From: Amaurobius ferox
Taxonomy: Eukaryota; Arthropoda; Arachnida; Araneae; Amaurobiidae
Direction: 5' to 3'
DNA: 64,000 bases
Assembly: GCA_951213105.1 (NCBI GenBank)
Contig: OX578144.1
Span: 81,091,301 to 81,155,300, forward strand
Shown in pieces: positions 11,105-23,100 of the stretch. The notes below the pieces were generated by a model. That model made no database searches. It worked only from the letters and a program-made list of their open reading frames with translations, and was not told the DNA's origin. Numbering within the stretch: the first letter of the stretch is position 1; the number at the start of each line of letters is the position of its first letter. The translations under genes were made by a program, and so were the position numbers.

Positions 11105-14100
11105 CTGAAAAGAAAAAATGATAATAATTAAGTTCAGTTAAATAGTTTTTAAAGGATGTGTAAAATATTTTTTCATGAATCTTTTATGGTACAAGAAAAT
11201 AGCTTAATGTTAATAATAAAAAACAGTTTATTTTACTTTTTATGGCTGAATATTCGCTAATTGTAAATTTTGGGTCCCTTAAGTTTTAACAAAATAATAA
11301 TAAATGAGGTAGATATTTTTTGCAGTGTTTGTTTAGAATGCAATGTCTACATATTTTGCAACTAATATTAAATGTTCTTTTAACTTCATAAAATGCAAAA
11401 TTTGTCATTTCTGTCACTGTCTCCCCAGTGATGAGTTAAGTTTTCATTTCCTAATTACACCAGTAACGCGCACGCCCGCTCCATGGGCATGTGCACGAAA
11501 CTGGTAAAAAGGTTTCATTCCTTAATAATGAAAATAAATGAGTGAAACTTAAGAACTTACAATACACAAATAGAAGGCATACATAGCCCCTCGAATTGCA
11601 AAGCTAATAATTAACCTAAGACATCCTTTTTTTTTTTTATAATGTGGTTTTTGATCTGAGAACGGACGAATTTGAAATATCCGAGATTTAGAAACTTGAT
11701 AGATTTTTAAATATTTGTAAAAACTTCTAAAATCAGAGTAAAAACAAGGGGTGTGAAAATAACAATATTTTCCTACAAAAAAAAGTTGGGCCTTTCATGT
11801 TTTGTTTGAACAGGAGACACAAATTTCTAGAAGCTCGAATTTTCAAACAAAGTTTTTTTTATACAGGTTTTCATAAATGAGTATTTCAAACACTTTCGAG
11901 TGTTCTCCATATATTGGTGATTTTAAAACTTTCCAAACAGACATTTTTTGAGGTACGGTCTTCAAATTTTATTATCATAAATTCTCATTTCTTTGCTCTG
12001 AGAAAATGCAATTTGTCTCATCACTTTATTTGGCAATTTTTTACAATTAAATTAAGAGATCAATAACTTTCAAAGTCCCATAGCATGTTTTGCTTATCAT
12101 GTTCGAGAATAAAGTGTTCATCTTTTTCTTCCTGATCTTGGTTGATCTAATTCTTTTAAAGGGATGAACAAGTTTCAGAAGACAATATTGGAGTGCAGCG
12201 TTCTCTGTGATACGTGTTGTTCGTTTTGCGGTATTGTTTTTCTATCTTTTGGTTGCAAGGATGCAATTTTCACTCTTATTTTCATTCTTTGTAGGAGGGA
12301 AATGCCCTATTTTTTAAATCTACGGTTTTATCTATCTTGGCAACTGTTACTCCGATTTTGATGCAACTTTTACGTTGTACTTTCTACTCTGTAATGGACC
12401 CATTAGACTTGCTCACGTTAAACTTCAACCCATTTTTGTTGCTTTGCATCTTGATTTTGCTTGTTTTAAAAATTGGTTGCTATATTTAGTGACCGCTATA
12501 TACGGGCATCTCTGCTAGTTGTAGAACAAAGTTTAAAAATGTTATATAGGTAATAAAATTAAGGTTTATTTACTATATTTAAAAAATATTTTTGTTAGAG
12601 AAATATCAAATTAAAAGCATAATTAGCGTTTCAGATAAATTAATTTAAAGGTAGATTGGATAATAATTACAAAGACAATTTAGCAACTGCAGTTTTTAAA
12701 ATATTATAGTTTATAAATCCCAAAATACCAGGTACTTGGAAAAAGAAACTTGTAGCAGGGCATTTGAGACCTGCTTAGGACCACTGAATTTTTGGGTTCC
12801 ACAATGTTTTCTATTACTTCCATATTTGTGCATATATGAATGTAATGTTTATCTACATAGCCAGTGATTCGAAGATTTGGAACAGGGAGTCTTGACCTGC
12901 CTAAGTTAGCCCCTTAAAAATGCCCATTGTAAAATAACTTTTTTTTTTTAAATTAAGACCACATAGAATCAGTTTGAAAAAAAAACATGTTTATTTGAAA
13001 TCTTTAAAAATCATCTTGAAAAAAATATTGATTGCTGGTATGATAAATTGAATTTAATTTTAAATTAAATGACACTTTGCTGTTACACATTTGAAGACTT
13101 TAAGCAACAACTCGCATTTTGGGCACAAACTATTAGTCACAATCACCTTTATCAAAGGATTTGCAGAACATGGACCTGTACAAGGAGGTGGGTGTAATAG
13201 TATTATTATTTAAACAACTATTCCCCATCCCCAAAGCTTTCAATTTGGCATTTTTAACCAGATTTTATTATTGTTGATAAATATATAATAACTTCAATAT
13301 TGGCGTGAATAATTTTTTTCATCTTCTGATGACATAGCATTAAAAGTCTAACCCCATCTACGAAATTTGGTACAGTGATAGTTCAGGTCAAGTCACGAGA
13401 TACCTTGTAGCAATTCTTTTTTTTTTTAATTTGAATTTGTTTTTTAGTTATTTTTTGTTGAAGCTTTATGAAATTTCTCCTAGATGGGGGCACTAATAAT
13501 TATGTATTGCGAATAGTAGGATTTCCTCTCACTAGATGTCGCCACCAAAACAGTGATAAACGAGCTAAAAGTACATATATACTACACCCAAGAAAAGGAT
13601 CTAAGAACGTAGGGTGTATGCATTTCCAAATTTTCTACATATTTTTTTGTCTTTACTTATAATCCTTTTCAAAGAAATTGCTCTTAAATGGCAACACTAA
13701 AAATGAAATAGTGTGAAATTTGTGAATATTAAGATTTGCTCTTGCTAGATGTCGTCACCAAAACAATATAAGTAAACGGTAAAATTTGAAAATATGCATG
13801 TCCCTACCCGAGAAAATAATCAAAAAACGCATTTTCCAAAGAACTTTCAACGGAATTCGTAAAACAGTAAATTAATTTTTAAAAATACGTCACAAAACAG
13901 AATTTAACAAAAACTGTAGTTTTAAATTAGTCGATCCAACGAATTGAAGATTCACACGATTCTAATTTTTGGTGTGAGTATGGAGTGGCATAGCATCGCA
14001 TTCTGATATTTTTTAATTACTCCATTTCTGAATTTTTTTTAATGGGTCAGGAATTCCGATTTCATTCGATTCGAATGCTTTCGCCCAATGAAGAGTGAGC

Positions 14101-17100
14101 GTCAGTAAATTTTCTGCCCTATCCGCGCTTTGTTAACTTTCGCGGCACACATATTTCGCCGAAATTCTGCTCAAACCGTTGCAAAATATTTTCTGAAAGA
14201 TAAAATGCAATGCTTAGATTATATTAAAACTAAATTTAATACCCCCAAAAACATAGAATATATTTTTTATTTTAATCCAAAATATTTTTGGTGCTGCCAT
14301 CTGTTGTCGTAATTTAATTCAGACCGATTATTTTTATTTTTTAATGAACATTTTTAAATATCTATTCCTTCTAATACAGTGTTAAATGCAACAACAGATC
14401 ATATATAATAATGCCACAATCACGGAAAGGTAATTTATCATTCTATAAATTTGATAAAGGATCTGAATGTACATCACTGAGGACTGCAGTTTTATCTTCA
14501 AGTTCCTTTGTCTTCAAGTCCAAGTTCAATTACGTTTCCGTGATTATGGCATTATATATGATCTGTTGTTGTATTTAATAGCGTATTAGAAGGAATAGAC
14601 ATTTAAAAATGTTCATTAAAAAATAAAAATAGTCGGTATGAATTAAATTACGACAATAGATGGCAGCACCAAAAATATTTTAAATTAAAATAAAACATAT
14701 ATTCTATGTTTTATTGGCTATTAAATATAGATTTAATATAATCTAAGCATTGCATTTTATCTTTCAGAAAATATTTCGCAACTGTTTAAGCAGAATTTCG
14801 GCGAAAAATGTGTGCCGCGTAAGTTAACAAAGCGAAAATAGAGCAGAAGATTTACTGACGCTCACCCGTACTAATTTAGCATGTTGTCATCTTGTTTATG
14901 ATATGCCAATAATTTAAATTCCATTAAAATATGTAAGAACCACATTTTGTATACCTTTTCCTAGAATGCAATTATATTTTTGAACATTATTTTTGTTCAT
15001 TCCCCATATATCGAGAGGTGAAAGGGAGCTCCGGAGGAATGTTGTGTTAGGTCGGGCAGAAGGGAGTCGGTCCTTTACATAATTTTATGCGCAGCATCAT
15101 ATGACGGCTTTAACACTTAGTCTGTTGAAAGTTCGAAAGTAACTACTCACCCACAGCAATTCCAACGAAACACTGATGAGGAAAGTGTGCAGCAATAAAC
15201 ACTCTTGAAGCACTCACTGTTATTAGCAGGGCGAGATAGGCCAACCAGCAGAATTTAGAAATGATGTTGCTGCTGCAATAACAATGAATAATGCATTAAA
15301 CCGCTGGACAGGTACTAAAAAAGTCAAAACTGAAAAAATAAATCAAAACTAAGCTGTCATAAATATAAAAATCTGAAGTGGGCAGCACATGACTTTCCTT
15401 ATATAATGCAATGAATTTACTACTTTTACAGTCAAAAAATAATGTACAAGATCCACGGTGCTGTGTTTTTATCGTTGAATTGGCGATTTTACGAATGACA
15501 ACATGTAAAACTATTTCAAAATACCAAATTTACTTTTATTTCGCGCAACTCTAACTAAAAAATTATCTGTATTGATAGCATCCTCAATAAGCTATATAGC
15601 CCATATATTGAGATATTTTAATAATTCATCGAATAGGCGTCATTTTCATTAATTTAGCATCATTTTTGCAATTTTGATGATATTTTGTCAATCTGTTGCG
15701 AAATATCACCAAGTTGGCGATACTTTGCTAAATTATGCCGCCAAATGCATCCCAAGTGTTACAGATAAATGGAGAGAAGAGCATTTCTTATATACTAGAA
15801 GGTATGCCCGTCATATGACGAAAGTCAGGATTTGCGAAACATTACTTCCTATTTGGCGTCGTTTTTATCAATTTGGCGACCTTTTTGTCATTTTGGCAAC
15901 ATTCAAAATAATCGTTAAGTTAGCGACGTCCCACTAAATTTTTCACCAATACGGACAGATGGAGAAATGGATTATTCTTATAGTTTACTCTTATGTCCCT
16001 TCCAAGATATTGAACTTTCATCAATTAGACGTCATTTTTATTGATTTAGCGTCATTTTTTTTAATTTGACGACATTTTCGTTAATTTTGCAACATTTAGA
16101 AAAGTCGCCAAGTTGGCGAAATTCCGCCAAAATCTCACCAAGCGTTACAGACGAGAAATTAGTTATTCTTATATACAGATAAATGACTATTGGCGTCCAA
16201 ATATACAAAAATATTACTCAACGTATTTTTCTCATGAATGGAACGAGCTAGATCCACGAGAATAATGTAACCAAATTTATCGCATGATATTACTTATGAA
16301 AAGTGAACATATTTCACAACAGTTAATATTTGTTTTCATTTTATATGATTTTTGGATAATTTTTTTTTTAAATGTGCAAGATCTTGAGAACGGCTTATGC
16401 TAGCGTTCTAAAATTTATGTCAATCATTTTCTATTAAAGATTACATAAGAAATTTTAATATTTCTCAATTTTACCCAGATTCCCAAATATGCCATAACCA
16501 CCATAATTCCACAAAATATGTCCAGTATGCTTATCATACTGCGACACATAACTTTATTAAAGGTTTTGATTTTTTGATGATTTTTTCAAAATTTCATTCG
16601 AAAATTTAGGGGAGGGGGGGGGGGTTTGAACTTTCGATTGCGTATAAAAACAATAGGCTTTCAGTATTCAGGGATTGTAATTTTTACACCAAATTTCGTT
16701 TGAATCGCTCTATCCGTTCTTGTGAGATATCGTCTCCACAGACTCACTGACACACACAGAGACATCATCCCAAAAACGTTTGATTCGTGTTTAGGGATGG
16801 TTGAAACGTGTTCTCCCGTCGAAAACTCGAATTCGAATTTTCGACCCCGTCACAATACTTTCCTTATACGTTATACTATGTATATAAGGAAGGTAACAAT
16901 AATAAAAAAAAATTGAAATATTTATTTTCATCTTCTCATACTGTTGTATAGAAAAAGTAGCGTTTATCTGAAAATATTGAGTTTCGAGATTTGGGCAAAA
17001 AAGCAGGCTTTGAGGATGTGATGCTTTGCAAGCACGATAGCTCAAAAACGAATGTACGCGTAGCTATGAAACTTTATGCGTAAATACGTTGTGCAAAGAA

Positions 17101-20100
17101 CTAGAACTACATAAAGTTGTGTATATCGTATGCTTTAGAATTCGAATTATTCGAAATTTAAATATGTATTCCTCGAAACAATGATGGTTGTGTTGCAGTT
17201 TATGCGATAAAATGATAGTTTGAACTACGTTATGAGTGCAAATGGAATAAAAATAGTATATTTTAGTCTAAATGAGTCAAATGCCACTGAGCTATTGCCA
17301 ACTTGTAAAAGAAACTTAGAATAAAAAAACTTATTTTTGAATAACTTAGGCACAGAGTACTTCATTTTCATGCCGGTTATGATACAAATCGAATTTTCAA
17401 AAAATGTCTTCGAGGTGCATCGTCGCATGAGTTGAGGTACCTCATATAGACAATGGAGGAGATAAATGAAAATAGTAACTCTCTCAATTGTTATGTGTAG
17501 ATCAATGTGAAACATCACGCCTTTCACATATTTCAAATTTGAAAAGTTTAAAAGTTGACTTGTGTTGAGCGTGATGATGGCACTTAAAACAAGTTTCGAT
17601 ATTTTTTGGTATTCCAAAAATTGAGATATTTTTCTTAGTTTGATTTTGTTGAAAAATAGTAGGCCTCTTACGTTTACTGATTGTAAGAATCATACTAATT
17701 TCATTTGAATCATTTCTTCTTTTAGAGAGATATGATTACAGACAGACATAATCAGGACATTTTAAAAAAATTGCGTGAATTATAACTATAGGGATGACCA
17801 CAACGTATGTAAATTTATAAGATTCCAAGAGTTGAAGTTTTGACTAATTCACAATATTTTATATATACTATTTATTATAGAGAAGGTAAAAGAAAGAGAA
17901 AAAAAATGTATTTACCTGTTCTTTTTTATGATGTTGAATTTCTGAAGGAAGGAATCAAGCATGACGTACCAAATTGCCGCTGTCACCATTGAATGTCCAG
18001 ATGGACTACCTACGAAGGAAAACAGATATTACTATAATTTCTTAAACACATTTTACGTAATACATTATACAAGTGTTTTTTCTACTGTGCTGTACAAAAC
18101 TGGAATTTGTCAGTGTGAAAAAACGGCTTTTCATTAAAATTCTTTTCAGTGTTGCTGTTGGAATTGAGCATATATATTTTTGCATAATTAAATTTATTCT
18201 AATGGCCTCTTTATCTATGAAAATTGAAGATCTCGTGTTGAAAGACTTTTCCTGTAAATTAAACTTTTACATTTACTAAAGCGTGCACAGTACGTTTTAT
18301 TTGTATAACACATATATTTAAATTTTTTCTCATTCTAATTTTTTACACTTTATGCAACACTGTTCAATTTCCATAGAATAGAGTCCATAGAATAGAGTAA
18401 AATTTTCGATACAAATATGGTTACTGTTGTTGAAAATAATTTCATTAATATCTATGTATCACATTTCATTACAGTTACATATTTAATTAAATATTAATAT
18501 TTGATAATTTTTTTAAATAAATTTTAATAGTTAAAATTTAGTTCATTTTATTTTATCTAATTTAGTTCATTTTACATATATTATCTAATCATTACCCTAT
18601 TTTGAACGTCATCAGTTGGACAATCCTGTAATAGAGCTTAGATTTCATGGCCAAATTATAGGAGGAAGGGCGGCATCCACCCTCTGAGATTTAACATTTA
18701 GGATATTTTACAAAATTACTAAAATTGTCATATTCTGAACTTTGGAATTTCCAAATTTTTCCAGATGAGAACTCCCTCCCCCTTCTGCAATGAAGAAATA
18801 ATGTTGCCAATACTGCCCGCTTGTGCACTACAAAATTAGTTTTTAGAAAAAGCCTCTGTACTATCTAACTACGTTCTACATAAGGCACTTTCCATGAGGA
18901 AATACGTATCCTATACATAATTCACAGGTTTTAAATACCTGTACCGGCCTGAAAAATCACAAAACCCGGTATAAAGTGGGATCGAGCGTGTTTTGTATGT
19001 CGGTTCCTTGCAAGATACTTGGCCATAGCTGCGAAATCTCCCGATCCAGCCATCTCTTGTTTCACTACTTTTGTTGAAAACTCCCTAACATAACATGAAA
19101 TAAGTTTTATGAACATTTTCTAATTCTTTATTTTGTTAAAAAGAAGTTTATTAAAATTACTTAAAATACCTAAACTAAAATAAACTTCTCTCTAATAAAC
19201 GTTATAACGAAATTTGTCACTGCAATATATGCATCCAATCTTGCACCACGCTCTGTTTATACCCATAAAGCTGTGTCGTAGACAAGGGGTAAAGGGCCCA
19301 CCATTGGTTGAACAAATCCATCATCATGCTATTATTTAAACAATATCTGCAACCGTTGACAAATTCACCAAGATCTATATGTTTATAAAAGTGTTGATTG
19401 CGAAAAATTTTTTTAAGATGTTCTTTGTTGCTTTTCTGTGCGTCGGTCGCCAAATACAGGTAACTCAGTCTTCTCCGAAACTACACAACTAAATGAAGCC
19501 AAATTGCGAATATATTTAGGCTTCTATTCGATTTGAACCAATACACAACATTGCGATTGATTTTTTTTTTTTAATTTTGCGCGAGTCATGGCAAAATGCG
19601 CAAAAGTTGTTTTTACGACATTACCTATACTTTCTAAACTACTTAATCAACAAGCGAAAATTTGTACAAATGTAGCCAGTTATATGCTTGAAAAGGAATG
19701 TTGAGATTTCTTTAATGCTATTGTGCACAATATGCTCAAGAACATTTTGTACTACAAAATTTCGTAATCGGGTTTTTTTCAAAAATGCTACTCAATAGAC
19801 TGAAACCATATTATGTACAGTGGTAGGCTACTATAACTGTGAAAACAACTTCGTGTTTTATTTGTTTATTTACTTTTTTTTGTGTGTGTGTGCTCGTGTT
19901 TGGTGCAGAAGCGCAAGAGAATTTTGCATTTTATTGTAATATTTCCTATACTTAACTAAATGATTCAAAATTTGTTATACATATCGGCTATTGCATAAGT
20001 GTAATTGTTTCAATAGTATTATTTCACAGGTAAAACAATAGTTGAGATTTAAAGAGAAATATGAATACGGACAGCCAGTTTTTCCTGGTCTTCCCGCACA

Positions 20101-23100
20101 AAAAGTCTCCTGGAAAGTTGTATTTCTTTACAAGATCAGGTATACTTAATTGAAAATTAGGTACTTCATTTTTATTATTGTTATATTTTTTACTGGAGAA
20201 CAGATTTTTTATATACTACTCTGATTTTTATTACTAACTGAGTTAGAACTATATATACATATATAGTTCTAACTCAGTTAGTAATAAAAATCAGAGTACA
20301 CTATATATACGCTATATATACATATATATAGAGTAACGCGGTTATTTTCATACGTCAAAATACAGGAGCACTCAGGGGAATAGCAATATACCGCATACCC
20401 ACTTGTTTTGTGATAGATCAGCTTATACACTTTTAACGTATTCACGGCCTAATTTATTTCTTTTTCTTTTAAATCCATTTAATTTACATGAAAATGTTAG
20501 AAGTCAGTTGCGTAACAGATTAAGGAGAAGGTCAAAAGTAAGTTTTTGCGGGAGGGCTTTTGGCCTATGACACACGATTATGGCCTCCAGCACACAGCAT
20601 CCCCAAAACGGACGAGAGACAGCGCTGGTGTGTCATAGGCCAAAAGTCCTCCCACAAAACTTGCTTCTGACCTTCTTCTTTCTTCTCTACGATCTTTATA
20701 GTTATCTCCCTGCATTCCAAACCCCATTACGCCACAGCTTGAAGTGATATATTGCAAAAAATGCATAAAAATTAAAGAGATAATAATTACCTGGTCCAGT
20801 CTCGCATGTCATGAAGAATTGTTGAATGTCTGGTGTAGAGATGCCCGTTCTATTATAGACTTGTGTTTCGTGTATCCACCAATACGGCCGTTCGCCATGT
20901 AAAGCCCTGCAATACACAAATTTCCGTTTCAATGTGATTTCTTTGCATACAATATCCGATTCAGCAAGGCATTTTCTTGCCAAGACTTTGTCAAAGTAAA
21001 ATAGAATCACGTTCAAGAAGGGCAAGTTCTCTATTCGCTTTCTTTCACTTACCATTTTAGCATCTGATTGACCCACTCCGCAACGACTGCCACCCACATG
21101 ACTTTCTTGCCCACATTCCAGTCCAAAGAGAAGATGAGCGGCGAGTAGAAGAGGAAAGCGTATCTGGGATCAAAGACGTTCGAGATCATGAAGAACATGT
21201 CACTTTGGTGGAGGAATCTGGAGAAGAGAGAGCAAATAATTTGTTTTAGAACTTAAATGATTCCTAAATAGTCTCATTATAGTGGAGTGTTCAAACCAAT
21301 TCACGAAAATTCTATACATGTACTTATGTTATATCCTACTAAAAAATACATCCTATACAAATCTGCTGCAAGTCCAATTAAAATGTTAAATCAACCATGT
21401 AGAATGAAACGATAAGATCCCGTCCTACTTGACGTCCAAAAGTGATGCTTAATGGAAAAAATAAGTTCTAGCAAAAACTTTTGGCGAAAAAACGTTAAAA
21501 ATGAGTTGTTGTTGTTACCCAGACCGTCCGACCTACCAGAAAGGTGTAAGGTTAAAAATGAGTTGTCAGACTATATAGGAAACTTGTAGGTAAATTGCTA
21601 TAAATTATGTCTCACGTAAGGCTATCTAACTTTTCGTTCCAGACAATTGGACGAAAGGAACGGTGATATGCAAAATAGGAAAATTGTTTAAATGAGTCAT
21701 TCGTTCCATTTCTACCTGTTTCTTGTGGCTAATTAGAGCAAGCTTTTTTTAATCGACATCTTGTCACATAGAATGAATTTACGAATGGTCGTGTGATCGG
21801 TATTTTGGAATGAGGGGGGGGGGACACAGATGGATGCTGCCAAGACTGTTGGTACCGACCAAACCACAGTATAAAGATTTTGACAAATGTATAAATCTAC
21901 AGGAAACGTTTATAGACAACCATTAGAAGGCTTCCCATGTAGAACACCATCGAATTATCATTACGTGGCTATAACCGAACGATGTCTGCGAAAGCACTTG
22001 CATAAGAGTTATTCTGCGGTTGCTTGGCTATTTGGACCAGTTGTTTAGTGTCAAACCATCTGCAAAAGACTTTATCAAGAACTTTATGTGAGACGCTTCA
22101 CAGCATGCCCCTCCATTAAGGGTGAGCGTCAGTAAATTTTCTGCCCTATCCGCGCTTTGGTAACTTTCGCGGCACATATATTTCGCCGAAATTCTGCTCA
22201 AACCGTTGAAAAATATTTTCTGAAAGATAAAATGCAATGCTTAGATTATATTAAAACTAAATTTAATACCCCCAAAAACATAGAATATATTTTTTATTTT
22301 AATCCAAAATATTTTTGGTGCTGCCATCTGTTGTTGTAATTTAATTCAGACCGATTATTTTTATTTTTTAATGAACATTTTGAAATATCTATTCCTTCTA
22401 ATACAGTGTTAAATGCAACAACAGATCATATATAATAATGCCACAATCACGGAAAGGTAATTTATCATTCTATAAATTTGATAAAGGATCTGAATGTACA
22501 TCACTGAGGACTGCAGTTTTATCTTCAAGTTCCTTTGTCTTCAAGTCCAAGTTCAATTACGTTTCCGTGATTATGGCGTTATATATGAACTGTTGTTGTA
22601 TTTAATAGCGTATTAGAAGGAATAGACATTTTAAAATGTTCATTAAAAAATAAAAATAGTCGATATGAATTAAATTACGACAACAGCTGGCAGCACCAAA
22701 AATATTTTAAATTAAAATGAAACATATATTCTATGTTTTATTGGGTATTAAATTTAGTTTTAATATAATCTAAGCATAGCATTTTATCTATAAGAAAATA
22801 TTTCGCAACTGTTTGAGCAGAATTTCGGCGAAATATGTGTGCCGCGAAAGTTAACAAAGCGCGGATAGGGCAGAAAATTTACTGACGCTCACCCTTAAGG
22901 CTATTCTCGTCAATGAGTACCTAGAAAGTGAAGATATTCAACGCATTCCGTGACCAGCAAATTCTCTGGACTTGAATCCTATTGAACATGTCTGGAATAC
23001 ATTGCGGAGATACACTTCTAGTCTGCAGTCTGTCCAGTCCTCTCCCAGAGCCCGAACTGCCCTTCAGCTTGAATGGGTAAATTTGCCCCAGAATATGATT

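Larger units (their letters stand above)
11105..15150 (-). other. G6PC coding intron 5
   Basis: About 4 kb. Contains a GC-rich imperfect hairpin (11459-11505), a diverged repeat G copy (13330-13440) and the first TTAA-type foldback MITE (14093-14867). No nested gene recognised. Confidence 0.75.
18010..20790 (-). other. G6PC coding intron 3
   Basis: About 2.8 kb. Contains an exon-like open segment (18939-19084), an 80-bp near-perfect palindrome (20218-20297) and a long hairpin (20526-20676) close to the exon 3 donor. Otherwise AT-rich. Confidence 0.7.

Noticed and set aside
19217..19453. 78-residue minus-strand open frame in a G6PC intron
   Set aside because: No recognisable domain and no convincing splice sites.
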